From the NCBI GenBank assembly GCA_002943765.1, contig PQWQ01000043.1, positions 1 through 64,000 of the forward strand: 64,000 nucleotides of DNA, given 5' to 3'. The notes under the pieces are model-generated. The model made no database searches. It was not told where the DNA came from and was given only the letters and a program-made list of their open reading frames with translations. Source of the DNA: Psoroptes ovis (lineage: Eukaryota > Arthropoda > Arachnida > Sarcoptiformes > Psoroptidae). The translations under genes were made by a program, and so were the position numbers. Positions 23,971 through 36,960 of this stretch are shown here, in pieces (position 1 is the first letter of the stretch; each line of letters begins with the position of its first letter).

Positions 23971-24811
23971 TATCGTCGCAGAAAACTGGATCATGATTTG
24001 AATCGGCCAGAGAGAGAAAGAGAAAATCATCGATCTTTAATGCTGTTGAACGAATGAATGAATTGGAATGAATTCAAATGAAAGAGAATGAATGGAATGG
24101 AATGATGGCTAAATTATTTTCAATGAATTCTAAATTTAAAGCCCAATACCTTATGCTTTATGGACATTTATTCTCTTTATTTTTCATTATTTTGAATTTT
24201 TTCAAATTTAAAATAATGAAAAATAATCAAAGTCTAAATGAGAAAACTGTTTGATTTACACTGACAGAAAGAGTAGATTTCGGCAGTCATCAGCCGTAGA
24301 TTTCTAGAATGATTTGAAAATTTCAAAACTTCAAAATTTGCCTGAATCAAAAGAGATTTTGCTGTTGCTTTGGCTGGCTGGTTGCCTGTTGACTGCTTAA
24401 TACTGAATGCTGCTTAATACAGCCTGTGTCGTTCACACACACATTCAAAATGATCATTTGATCAAATTTTCAGATTTTTTTTCTGATCATCATCATTATA
24501 AATCCAGTTATTTAATGATATTTGAATGAAAATTTTTCTGAAAATTTTAATTAAACCAAGTGTTAAATAAGTTTTCAAGTAAATCGAAAAATGATTTCAA
24601 ATGATTTAAATGAATGAAATTGTTGTGATGTTCGAAGTGAATTGGTGCAATCAATTGATTGATTACATGATTCAAAAAGTGATTCGATTTTGTACAATTT
24701 CATTGGACACTTGAAATGTTGATTTAAATGTTTTTTTTTTGTTTGATAATTTTTAGTGTCTTTGATGATTTTTTAAATTAATTGATCAAAATCAATTCAA
24801 ACGATTCAAAA

Positions 24812-27800
24812 ATGAATTTCAAAAAGAATAAAGATATTAAACGAGCATCATATTATGTATGGTTTCTTGGTGCAAAAGAATCCAAAGGACTCAGGGGTGA
24901 TGAATACATACAACCGGTGCTCAGTTATTTAATTAATAATGATTGTGATATTGAACCATCAAAAGTAACGTTGCAAGTATCATCGAAAGGTTTGAAAATT
25001 ATACAAATAATAACGATACCAAGAAAAATTGGTAAATTAAACACTGATCAACAATTACAATTATTTGTTAGTTGTCATACATTATCATCATCAACAATAC
25101 CGCCATCATCATTGACAACATCATCATCATCATCATCATCAGTGATGAAAAGTGAACAAGTTAAACACCATATTCCACATGATTCAATATCATGGGTATA
25201 TCAAGAAGATGATATTATATGTGCCATTTTGCTTTTATATAATCCAATCACTCGATGTCCAGTTCATATACATGCATATCGTTGTGATTCAATACAAACG
25301 GCAAACAATTTACGGCAACAATTACAAACATTGATTGATAGGCCTGAAAATCAGAAAAAATTTCATGAAATTGAAATGCGTTTAGCGGCTAAAGGTTTAT
25401 TGATTCCACCAATATTATCATCATCATCAGCATCACATCCATTATTACATCCACATCATCCACCTCTTACTAATTCAATATATGATGAATGTTGTACGAA
25501 TGATTCGAATTATAATTGTAATCAAAGTCCTCAAAATCATCATCATCAAAATAATCAATTGTTAAAACGTTCATACATACATGATAATATCAATAATCAT
25601 AATAGTAATAATACAACAAAAACATTAAATTCAGATGGCCGTTCAACACGTACTGATGGTTCGGATGAAATCAATTCCGAAGAATCAAATTCATCTGATC
25701 AAGGTTATGCAATCAATAAACAACGTTCGAATCAACGATCATCATCAATATCATCGAATAATCGTTCGAATCACATTGTAACCAAACAACAACCACCATC
25801 ATCGACATCAACAAAATCAAAAATAATATCCACAGATATTGATGATTATGAACAATCATTACAAACAAATCATTTATTCGATTCATTAGCAGCCGAATTA
25901 AGGGCTAAATTAGGTAATCCTAAAATGGGTCCACTATTATTACCACCACGTGATTATGAAATATCATCAACACAACAACAACAACAACAGCAAAAAAATC
26001 GAATAATCGAATCAAATAAATTATCAAAATCATCAAATGAACTGATGAAATTTAATAGTAGCAGTAAAAATTTACTGAATCGGTCAGAATCATTAGTGAA
26101 ATCAAATTCAAGCAGTGGTTTAGGGTCGGATGAAGCATTATGTAATAATAATAATAATAAAACTAATAATGATGAAAAATCGCAGCAACAACAACAAAGA
26201 CCACGAACATATTATTTTGATTCATATTCACCTGTCAATAAAAAACAACAGCCACAACATCGTAATCATCATCATCATCATCATAGTGATCATAATTTAT
26301 CATCATCTTCCTTATCTGATAATGATGATGATCATGATGATCATGATCATAGATTGAATAATGATAATCATAATAATGGCTCATCATTAGTCGATTGTTT
26401 AGAAGTTGATGTTGAAGATTTTGAAGAAGATGTAATATTTACGGCATCAAAAATTTCGGATCAAATTGAAAAATCGAATCAAAATAATAATAATAATAAT
26501 AATAATAATACAAAAATGAAAGGACGATCTCGTTCAACAATCGATTTGATGATGATGACGACGACGATGATTGAACAACAATCAAAGCTGAAAACACTGA
26601 AATCATATGATAATGATATTGATGATATGCCAACGAGAATACAAAAGTCGCAGCAGCAGCTACAGCAACAAGGGTTGCCATTATCATCGACAACATCATC
26701 ACCACCTTCGATATCGCCACCATCGGCAATAATAAATCAGCAAAAATTTAATAGACAAAAACTGAATCAACAGCAACATTTTCATCAATCATCATCGTCA
26801 AGAACAATAGAACAACAAAACAACAATAATGGTAACAATAAAACGGCAGCAAATCATTATTTTGGTCATAATCGTGACGATTATCGAATCGAAAACAGAA
26901 AAAATTTGGATAAATTGAATAATAACAGTAATATCAATGAAACATCACCATTATTATATCAAAATAGAAAAAAATATTATTCAAATCCAAATCTTGAACA
27001 ACAACAACAACAATCAATGATGAAAGAGGTCATTTATAATGATAATCATAATGATGATGATGATAATGATGATAATATAATAAGACAACAACTGCAACAA
27101 CAACAGCCACAAATAATTAATGATGTGAACAACAAATCTATTATGATGATGACAACAACATCATCAAATGCAACAAGTGTGATCGGTAGACGTGAACAAC
27201 GTTTTAATCATCATCAAAATAATCAAAATAATATGAATAAAAATCAACATATTAATCGTAATAATATCAAAGATGATTATAGCCCTTATAATCGAAATAA
27301 TTCAAATAATAATAAATTAATTAAGAAATTTTATTTTGCTGATGCAGAATTTCAATCAAATTTGCCATCGAATGATCAATATAATCATTATCCAACATCA
27401 CAACCACCACCACCACCACCTCCACCACCATCGCTACCAAATCAAACTAATCAACAATATTCGGCTTATGGCCGTGGACGATCAATGGGCCGATTAGATC
27501 ATCATATGAATGATGACCATGATAACGATGATTATGGACCAATGTCATTGAATTTTAATGCTAATCACAACCACCACCACCAACAGCGAATGATGATGAT
27601 GAACGATATGAATAATGATCATCATCAACGTTCAATATCACCATCGTTCTATGTTCAACAAGATTCAAATCAATTAAAGCTGAAAAATAATCATTCGAAT
27701 TTAGTATCGTCGTCATCGAAAAAACATTTGATTAATAATAATCGATCAAAGATCAATGGTCGAACATTTCAACAATATGATCAACCATTTTCACGATATT

Positions 27801-27892
27801 CATATATCGATATTAGCCCCAATCATCCTCATCATCAACAATTTAATTACGATAATTTTGGAGAACAAAAACATCGATTAAATAAAAGATGA
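24812..27892 (+). CDS. PTB/PID-domain protein with long low-complexity tail
   Basis: One exon encodes about 1026 residues. I take the ATG at 24812 (MNFKKNKDIKR); the frame extends upstream only through a TTG. Residues about 12-180 fit a phosphotyrosine-binding fold: YYVWFLGAKESKGLRGDEYI (first strand and helix), VTLQVSSKGLKIIQ, ISWVYQEDDIICAILLLY, and the final helix SIQTANNLRQQLQTLI. A Ser/Thr-rich insert lies inside the domain at about 91-111. PTB domains bind NPxY-type peptides in adaptor proteins. The rest is disordered: runs of Gln, Asn, His, Asp, Ser and a block of nine prolines. Short conserved-looking islands such as FDSLAAELRAKLGNPKMGPL (about 363-382) may be binding motifs. I cannot name the subfamily. 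A 5' UTR intron is possible just upstream. Confidence 0.85.
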   Translation: MNFKKNKDIKRASYYVWFLGAKESKGLRGDEYIQPVLSYLINNDCDIEPSKVTLQVSSKGLKIIQIITIPRKIGKLNTDQQLQLFVSCHTLSSSTIPPSSLTTSSSSSSSVMKSEQVKHHIPHDSISWVYQEDDIICAILLLYNPITRCPVHIHAYRCDSIQTANNLRQQLQTLIDRPENQKKFHEIEMRLAAKGLLIPPILSSSSASHPLLHPHHPPLTNSIYDECCTNDSNYNCNQSPQNHHHQNNQLLKRSYIHDNINNHNSNNTTKTLNSDGRSTRTDGSDEINSEESNSSDQGYAINKQRSNQRSSSISSNNRSNHIVTKQQPPSSTSTKSKIISTDIDDYEQSLQTNHLFDSLAAELRAKLGNPKMGPLLLPPRDYEISSTQQQQQQQKNRIIESNKLSKSSNELMKFNSSSKNLLNRSESLVKSNSSSGLGSDEALCNNNNNKTNNDEKSQQQQQRPRTYYFDSYSPVNKKQQPQHRNHHHHHHSDHNLSSSSLSDNDDDHDDHDHRLNNDNHNNGSSLVDCLEVDVEDFEEDVIFTASKISDQIEKSNQNNNNNNNNNTKMKGRSRSTIDLMMMTTTMIEQQSKLKTLKSYDNDIDDMPTRIQKSQQQLQQQGLPLSSTTSSPPSISPPSAIINQQKFNRQKLNQQQHFHQSSSSRTIEQQNNNNGNNKTAANHYFGHNRDDYRIENRKNLDKLNNNSNINETSPLLYQNRKKYYSNPNLEQQQQQSMMKEVIYNDNHNDDDDNDDNIIRQQLQQQQPQIINDVNNKSIMMMTTTSSNATSVIGRREQRFNHHQNNQNNMNKNQHINRNNIKDDYSPYNRNNSNNNKLIKKFYFADAEFQSNLPSNDQYNHYPTSQPPPPPPPPPSLPNQTNQQYSAYGRGRSMGRLDHHMNDDHDNDDYGPMSLNFNANHNHHHQQRMMMMNDMNNDHHQRSISPSFYVQQDSNQLKLKNNHSNLVSSSSKKHLINNNRSKINGRTFQQYDQPFSRYSYIDISPNHPHHQQFNYDNFGEQKHRLNKR

Positions 27893-28030
27893 TCACATCA
27901 CGGGAAAATGTCTTAAATCATCAATGTATTATTATGTAAATTGATCATCATCATTATTTTTTTGGAAGGGCCGGAATCCCATTGATTCAATAATTGATCA
28001 TCGAGCATCATCGATGTCTAGGATCTGTGG

Positions 28031-28071
28031 GACCTTGCCCCGAAAAACCTTACCCCGCACAACCTTAACTG
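28031..28071. repeat. Short degenerate CCTTxCCCCG repeats
   Basis: GACCTTGCCCCGAAAA, ACCTTACCCCGCACA and ACCTTAACTG follow one another as about 15-base units. Their C-richness is unusual locally. Confidence 0.6.
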
Positions 28072-30160
28072 TAACAAATCGTTTTCTACATTCATTCAAT
28101 TATTTATTTATTCAAATATTGTATTCAAATTTCAAACTTTGTCGATGGTGTGGCAGCGCCGTCCACAAAGTTTTTGATTTTCATCTTCATTTTCCAAGCA
28201 TTTTTCAATTGATATTATTATTATTGTTAATGTTTGTTTTATTTGTTTTTTTGAATTTTATTTAAATAATTGATTTACTTAATTAAATTTTGATTTTTTT
28301 GATTTTAAACTGAATCGAATTTTTGTTGAATTATTTCAATTGAATTATTCTTCCTTGAATGACAACGACGATTGGACACATTTAAATTTCAAATAAATGT
28401 GTCCGATTTTTGCCGAAAAATTCTCATTGACCATATCAAAATCGATGAATCGAATTGATTTTTTTTTCCACCCGTAGAAATATTCGATTGAAACTTGTTC
28501 TATGCTTCAACATTGAATATTTCAATTCGATCTAACAAAGTCGAAAATTGAATAATGATCTATTTTTCCGGTCAAATACCGATGAATCAAATTGAATTAA
28601 AAACATCGATTCTCATAGACACAGCAGTTGGCCAAAGCTGTAGGATGATGCTTCTTAGATTTGAAATAATATTTCTCATTGAATAATGATGAACACACAC
28701 ACTCAGGAATCAAAATTAATAAATTTCATTCGAAAATTAAACAGGCTACAACCTTGAGAAAACCTTTCATTCGTGAATCGATAAATTTTTCAATTAATTT
28801 GAAAAAAAATCCTTCCAGGTGTAGGTTAATACCTTTGAAGGTCTAAATATCTTCTTTAAAGAACAACCTCAGCAACAACCGACGAAAATCAGCTGAACTT
28901 GATCTTAAGCCAAAAAAATTTCGATGGAAAAGTACTGCATAGATTTCACCGAGGAAAATCGAAGAAATCAGGAAAAATTAATTTTTCCGAATTTCGGTAC
29001 TTACAAAACCGGCACCAATCACTGCAAATGCATTAAACAACACCAAATGTACCGATATCATCCATTAATTGAATTCTTTGCCCAAAGATTGAATTAAATG
29101 TGTGATAACACACCACATTGTATAAACATGGCGTAATCACCAATGAAAATTTTGAAATTTTCAAAAAAATTTGTAAGGTAAAAACCTCAAAAAACTAGAT
29201 ATTTCATTTGATGGCGGTAATGGTTGCTGTTGTTGCTCGTTTATGCAGACAAAATGATGATGGTAACCATCAACGATGATGATAATCGAATGCTGCAGAC
29301 AAAATAATCATTATCATCATACGACGACGATGATGCTTATGATTATGATGATGATTAAGGTAATAATCTTCATAAGATTTTAGGTCAATGGAATAGAATG
29401 AAGAAAATTGAAAAAGAGAAAATTACATAAACATATACATTTATCATCAATGTACCATTCATTCATTCATTCATTTCATATTTGTACAAATGATTCTATC
29501 GAAACAAATTGAATCGTGCAAACAACCAGGCACTGGTGAACAACAATTCAAAGAGGTAAATACAAAGCCATGAATCAATATTCTTTCGGGTTTCAACTTG
29601 ACCCATTATCATCAATTTTCTTTTGGTTTTGTTTCATTGATTTATTCATATTTCGATAAATCATGACCTTGGCCATATGTGGTCATTGAATAATATTCGA
29701 AACAATCAATGATAAATCAATTTTTTCCCGAAAAAAAATCGTTGATTCATATGGTGGTGGTAATTATACATTCCATATTTACACAGGTCTGACCTACCTG
29801 TCTGTTTGAATACCTGTTTCGAATTGTTGAAATTTTGTAAATATTTACACTGAAAACATCTCAAATATTCATATTCATTCATCAAGTTTTGTAATTACGA
29901 TTGAGAAATGTGGAAAAACATTTGTGTAAACATCTCGTATTTACACTTGTTGACCGGAATTTTCGGATCATAAATTATTATCGTTATTATTGAGTTATGA
30001 TGTTATGACCTGAATAGTTTCTGTTTATTCAGAAAATATTATGAATTTATAAGACTATACATCAAGACGTAAAAAACCGGAAAATTTTCTATGAAATCAA
30101 ATCATAAAGGAAAAAAATATTCTCAAAATTAAAAAAAAACACCTGTTGAATATATAGCAA

Positions 30161-30233
30161 GCTGGCCGAAAAGTAATCAATGTTTTTCTGAACCAAACTC
30201 TATGGCCTGAGCATTGATTACTTTTCGGTCAAA
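30161..30233. mobile_element. MITE family 2
   Basis: CCGAAAAGTAATCAATG and its exact complement CATTGATTACTTTTCGG form 17-base arms around CAAACTCTATGGCCTGAG. The ends differ from family 1 beyond CCGAAAAGT, but the plan is the same. Confidence 0.8.
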
Positions 30234-32485
30234 ATATTTTTTTCAAGCTCTGAAAAAATATAAATCAATCACTGTATTTTCTACTTATTGAAATTGTATT
30301 TTGCCAAAGGCGTGATTGATGAATTATGTGGCGAAATTGAATCACAAATAAAAGGAATTGAATCAAATTGAAATTTAATTTTTCAAAGATCTAAGCAATT
30401 TTGAATATTTCAAGCCAAAGACTTCGGGAAAAATAATCACGTAAAATCGAAATTTCATAAAAACAAAATGACATTCACAACGAATACAAGTGTCAAACAT
30501 TTTTGAATAGTTGAACATTGATTATTATTGATCAATTATTTTATTTGAATAAAAAACCGTGTCAAGCATTGAAATTTGGTCAGGAAAAATGAATGAAATT
30601 TTCACTTTCTTTTTCTATGAATTTTTGACAAGTGACAAGTGACATTTGTTGAAATGATCACCAAGAAAACAATCAAAGAAATTTGTTTCATTTGATTCAT
30701 GATTTATTCATTTATTCAAACATTTTACATTCATTCGATTTTATTCATTCAAATCACACACACAGACAATCACAAATCATATTTATCAACGAATGAATGT
30801 ATGGAATGAAATGAAACAAAACAAAATGAAAAATCATTTCCTACTTACGAATAGAATAGGTGAAATGTTGAAATGTTTCAATGTTCATATTCAGATGTGT
30901 CTTCAAGTAATGTTGAATCGACACCGAAATTTTCTTATAAGACTATAGTTTTTGGCTGAATTCGAATCTTATTCATTCATTTTGCTTCTCGGTTATTGTT
31001 GTTGTTGTTGACATTTAAATGTGATGATTATCATCAGTGTTGTTGTTGTATGATGTTTTATATGATGACAGATTTGATGCAAATAATCATTGTTGATGAT
31101 GATTATAATCATTTTAATTTATAATTATAATTATGATTATGTAAATAATCATGAAATAATACTTATGATGAACGTGTGTGCATAACAAATTTTTTCTTGA
31201 ATAAATAAAATCAAAATAATTTAAATACTGATGATAATCTTGAGTTTTAATGTTATTTTGACATGATCAATTGAATACATTTGATCAAACAAACAAATTT
31301 CCAAAGATCTTAGATCTTTATTCAATTGTGTGAAAACACTGTAGACCAGTACATTGATTAATTAATCAATAACACACGAATTAATTAATTAAATAAAGCT
31401 TAATTAATGAAACTTAATTAATTGAAATAAATAAATAAATAATAACAAATGATAATTTAATGTAAAAAACAATTTTTTCAAAAGAAATAATTTCATCTCA
31501 TCAAATGATTGTTTTGTTTATGCTTTTTATATTTTTGATGAAAATCTTGAACAAAACTAATCGATTGTCGAACGGTGATTCACCGGGTAAATTTTTGGGT
31601 GACATTTTAGCTACTTTGAAATGGATAATTCACAATTTTATTACTAAAATTGCCAATCGTTTGATTTGTATTTGATGTGGTAAAAACTTGAACGTGTGTG
31701 TTTATGTATGCACAAGCCAACGACGTTGCTTGATGACTCTCTATGCCAAATCATGTTCATTGAATTTTAATTTGTTTATTTGAGCATATTCCCGATTAAT
31801 TAAATCTCATGTCTAATACTATTCTTTATCCGCTTTGATTTGTTTCAATTCAATGTATTCTAATTAATATTTTTCCGAAATTGAAAAAAATTTGATCAAA
31901 AGCAATTCATTTATGGGAAATCAAGCCAAAATTTGTAGGGAAATGTAGGCTGATTTAGATTTTCAATCATCATCATCATTCCATCATCGTTTGATCCGAT
32001 TAATTCAACAAATTCAATTCAATTGATTTCAAATGGAAATCATTGAACAAAAAAGTATGGATTTTAAGCCATCTTTGGCCCTCGTTGCTTAAGTTGTTGG
32101 AGCAAATCAGAGGATTGGCAATATTTACTGCTTAAAATTATCTCTTCGAAAATACAGAGATTATGGTCAGTTGATTATGATTATGATGATGATCATCATA
32201 ATCATCAGACTTGTTCGATGTTTTTTGTTTCAAATTCATATTTTTCAATCATCAAAAATGTTTATACATTTTTGTATTTGGCTTAGCCAATGATTAAAGC
32301 CAATCCCAGCCAGAACAACAACAACAATAAATGATGCATTATTCAAATTTAAATATGAATAATAGTTATACACCACGGCTAAAATTAAAATAATGATTAG
32401 TATTTTATATACTTTTAGGTCTTCAAATAAGAAATAAAGAAAATAATCTTCGAATAAACAAAAAAAAAAAAAAAAAAAAAATGTA

Positions 32486-32570
32486 ATAGATTGTCCGGAA
32501 AGTTTTGGCCGATTTTCATGAGCAACTCTATTGAGATTAAGCGGAATAAACTTTTCGGACAACCCTAATA
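32486..32570. mobile_element. MITE family 1, type A, forward
   Basis: TAGATTGTCCGGAAAGTTTT opens and AAACTTTTCGGACAACCCTAA closes it. It lies four bases after a 22-base poly(A) run. Confidence 0.88.
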
Positions 32571-33372
32571 CATTTCTTATTTTCAATCACGTACAAAAAC
32601 GCTGAAATTATTATTGTTTATTATTATGATGATCATCATCAAACAATGATCATCAGGAAATTTAAAAGTTGTCTTATTGGAGAAAAAAAAAGAAAATTTT
32701 TAATGAATTATTATTATTCGAGAAATATGGGAGATCGAATAAATTCGACCATCTTTAAACAACAAAAACAATCCTTTCAAAACTCATTGAATTATGTTAA
32801 TATAATTCAATAACTGTATAAAAGGTCATTCGGTGATCAATTCGATTCAATTCGAATAATTGATTGGTAATAATAATAAAAAAAAAATTTGATTCGATTT
32901 TGAATGTGAATATGAATTGAATCATTGAATGATATTTCAATATGATTGAATTGAATCGTATTTCCATTTCATTTATTCGACAGAAATACAAATTGCGGCT
33001 ATTGGAAATGTTGAAAAATCATGAAAATAATAATCATAATCATTGTTTGGCCATAATAAAAGTTATTAAGAGCAGACAAATAAAAAACACAAAATGATTG
33101 GTCAATTCAATCGTTGAATTCATTCAATTCAATTCATTCATTCATTCATTGACGAAATTATTTACAATGGAAAGTAATCCAAAATTGAAATTATTCATCC
33201 ACTTTGATTTTGATTCATTTTTGATTTATTTTCAGCAGTTAATCCCTGATTTCAAATGGAACAATTTATTTGTAAGTTGCTAAATTTATTTCAAGCTATT
33301 CGATTGCTAAAAGTGTTATAATTCACAGCGAAATAAATAAAAATGAAATGAATGAATGAATTGAATAATATA

Positions 33373-33452
33373 TTAGGCTGTCTGAAAAGTTCATTCCGAT
33401 TTTCATGATCAACTCCAGTGATTAAGCCGAATGAACTTTTCGGACAGCCTAA
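33373..33452. mobile_element. MITE family 1, type A, forward
   Basis: Long arms TTAGGCTGTCTGAAAAGTTC and GAACTTTTCGGACAGCCTAA have one mismatch; complementarity extends inward (ATTC/GAAT). Confidence 0.88.
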
Positions 33453-33920
33453 AAAATAAATAAATAAAAGCTTTCGGAGCCATTGATGAATAACCATTTC
33501 AAATGATCAAAATATGAAAGAAAATGTAGAACATTAAATTAAATATTGAATATTTATAGATAAACAGATAGATAGACAAACAAATACATACATACTGACA
33601 CATATATAGAACATACAATCATCAATTGTTATAATGGATCCATTTGGTGATTCACTGATCATAATTTTTAATGAATCCATAAAGAAAAATAATTGCAATT
33701 TTTGTTTTTCCTTTAAGATTTCTTACATTTGGACAAAACTTCAAAGACATTAAAAGGATCAATCAAGATTAATAGATCAATAGATCATTCAGTGTACTTG
33801 TGGTGATTGGTAAATAGTTAATTTTCTGACTCGGGAAATCAATTTCAAAATTCATTTCATGAATAAATATGATTTAAAAGAAAAAATCATTCAAAATATC
33901 AATCGAAAATGAAATTATAT

Positions 33921-34000
33921 CAAGTTGTCCGAAAAGTTTTTGCCGATTTTCCAATGATTTTCTACGATATAATCAGTGGAAAACTTTTCGGACAACCTAT
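33921..34000. mobile_element. MITE family 1, type B, forward
   Basis: CAAGTTGTCCGAAAAGTTTT pairs with AAAACTTTTCGGACAACCTA. The core ends TTTCTACGATATAATCAG. Confidence 0.87.
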
Positions 34001-34604
34001 TATTATAAATCAAATCATTTTATTTATTTTTTATTTTGTATTTTTTTGACCTAAAATAATCACAATTTATGATAATCATAATCAAAATAATAATCATTAT
34101 TATTTTAGTAAAATAAATTTTCAAATTAATCCAATTACAATAATGATTATTGTTTGTTTGACATTATGAGTACACACGAGAAACAATTATATTAAACAAA
34201 AGTTTAATTCAAAAACAAATTAGATTTTCTGTTCTTGTTGTTGTTGTTCTAAATTGAATGACATTGATTTGTTTGGATTTATTATTCGATTTTTCATTCA
34301 TTCACTCATCATTAGCTTATTGATTAATGATAAATGAATGACAAATTCATTTATTAAATGACAAAATAGACGTTGACATTCATGAGATTATAGTTTATGA
34401 GATTACAACTGATGAAAATCATTTGAAAATCATCATTATCAATCGATGAAAGATTAAGAACTGAAGAACATTGTGAGGCTCAATGAAGATTGTGGGAAGA
34501 GAAAGCAAATTGAATTATTTTCAAATTTGAAAAAACAAAAATCAATACAAAATTAATTTTATTTCGATAAAATATTTAGGTCATTCGATCCACTACTATT
34601 CAGT

Positions 34605-34688
34605 ATTAGGGTTGTCCGAAAAGTTTATTCCGTTTAATCACAATAGAGTTGTTCGATGAAAATCGGCCAAAACTTTACGGACAGCCTA
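34605..34688. mobile_element. MITE family 1, type A, reverse
   Basis: The left end has an extra G (TTAGGGTTGTCCGAAAAGTTT). The right end is AAAACTTTACGGACAGCCTA. The core is type A reversed. Confidence 0.87.
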
Positions 34689-35576
34689 TTATTATCAATT
34701 GATTTTGATCATTATTATTTTTTATTTTGATTCATTTTCATTCAGACGAAATCAATGACATCTAAAACAAATGAAAATGACATTTTGAACTTTGTCGAAA
34801 GTCGAAAAAAATAATGATTCGAAATCAAAGACAATTTATGGATGCTAAATTAATCTTGAAATGAGGATATTTTAAATTCATTGACATTCAACTTAAACAA
34901 CAACATTCAAAGACAAATATTGTTACAATTTTATTTGTTTTTTAATTTTTAGAAAAAATGATTTTGAAAAGGTCCATTTTTCAAGGTTCTGCGAGCTTAT
35001 GATATAATTTATTTCATTTCATATCATTTAATTTGTTTCGCCAGCGATATTTAATTACAGGTCCACAGTAAGAACATGATCTAAATCCAACTAAATCCAA
35101 TGTGTGTGGGCGCCAAATAATAATGATTAAACAGTGTGGAACGAAGATAAAAAATTCCCACCGAAACATAATTGAAAAATGTCTTTAAAAATTTTGAAAA
35201 TGTCAAAAATAAATCAAATAAAATGTAATTCGATTCCCAATGTACATTCATCAAACAAAACAATACATTCAAAATGATCATATTTGAATTTATGATGATC
35301 AAACATTTTCATTCATTTTCATAATTTCATTGGATCAAGAGTGGATCGAAACAACTGTTCATTCAACAAATAATCATCATCATAATGATTATGGTGTCCA
35401 TTCGGTGTCACTAAAATTGACCTAGAAATGAATATTTTTGGCTAAATATTTGAAAATTGTAAAGAGCTAATAATCATTATTATTTAGAATCCATGGATAA
35501 TTGAAAATTTGGTTGAAATTTATGTATTGTTTGTTTCGGGGTTTGAATATGAAAATATTGAAAGTTGTATTTGATA

Positions 35577-35665
35577 TAATAATAATAATAATAATAATGA
35601 TTTGAAATTCAAGAAATTTTCTGACACTATTTTTGTGTTGTTATTATTATTATTATTATTATTAT
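35577..35665. repeat. Paired AAT and TTA microsatellites
   Basis: (AAT)n at 35577-35599 and (TTA)n at 35641-35665 are complementary and 41 bases apart, so they could fold together. Confidence 0.85.
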
Positions 35666-36848
35666 GATTAAATAATAATACATGAGATTATGATAAGAAA
35701 ATTGTGAGAAACTTGTGAAATTTTTTGAAAATTGAAATTTCAATTTCTTCAAAAAATAAAATACGAAAATTGAATAAATGAACGAATGAATGACTGGAAT
35801 GGATGAATAAATAAACGAATGAATACTTGAATAAATTCTCATCGAAAATTTCACGACAACAATCTAACCTAACCTAATAATAATTTCAATCATTAAGTAG
35901 GAGAAAAAATGGTCGAAAAAAGAAATTATAACATTATCATTATTATCAAAAATGTTTGATATTTACGAATCGACTCTATTGATTCTATTCGACCACATTT
36001 GATTCATTTGCTTGTTTGTTTGGCTTCGATACAATTTGAATGAATTTTTTTTTGAATCGAAATTTTTGAATAATCGAAATACGATGGATTGAATTGAATG
36101 GATCAATAAACGAACCGGAAAGGCGTCAATCACCATTGTTTGAATGTTGTTTGTTTGATGATGATTCGGGAAGAAAATGGGAAAAATACAAAACAATACT
36201 AATGACAGTCGCCTGATCAAAAAAAGTCATTGATTCAATTGGTGATGGCGGTGGTGGAAGGGATATTTCGGAAGACAATTGGTTCATGAAATTTTGAAAG
36301 TGTAAATGGAATTTTATTTTAATTTGTTTAATTGAATTTAATTCAATATTTAAGTTCCGTTTCGCCTTAAATTTTAGAATCATAATTAAAAATTTTTGTT
36401 TTGTGTTTTATTTGTTTTATATCGTGATTTGTAATTTTTTATAAAAGATAAGATCTTATTTCTAAAGGAGAAAAAAAATTGGGAAATCTATCAATGAATA
36501 GTCACAATGAATGAATCTATTAATCAATCAATCAAACGATCGATTCAATTCAAAATTCAATACAAATCAATTGATTTCAATCACAATTCTCATTGTTTTC
36601 TCATTTTAATCACCCTGTTATTTACATTTGAATCTGAACCTTTGAATACTTGTAAAAGCATTTTCGTGTAATTATTATTTGGCCAAGTTATTCATTTCAA
36701 TACAACAATTCAAAAGCCATTGATCATCATTGATTGAAACTATTTTCAATGATAATAATTGACAATAATCATTGAATGTGAATAAATAAACAATTGAAAA
36801 TTCGAAGAAATAATAATCAATTTTTCCTCATTTCTATTGTTTTCTTTT

Positions 36849-36960
36849 AGTATTTGATCAATGATTGATTGATTGATGATTGATCAATAATTGATTGATC
36901 ATTGATCATTTGAATCATTGATGATCAATGATCGATGATTAATCAATTATTGATTATTTG
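36849..36960. repeat. Dense ATTGATCAAT/TGATTGAT block
   Basis: About 110 bases consist almost only of TGATTGAT, TTGATCAA and ATCAATGAT words in both orientations, making many overlapping palindromes. Confidence 0.75.

Larger units (their letters stand above)
14113..24811. other. Gene-poor interval with MITEs
   Basis: Seven MITEs, a GC palindrome at 22081-22099 and a (ATCA)n/(TGAT)n palindrome near 15484-15515 are the only structure I can name. A 48-codon open frame starting at 14951 is Asn-rich and unsupported. Just before the PTB gene, a T-rich tract and TTTTTAG at about 24752-24757 could be the acceptor of a 5' UTR intron. Poly(A) lies at 18510-18532. Confidence 0.5.
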
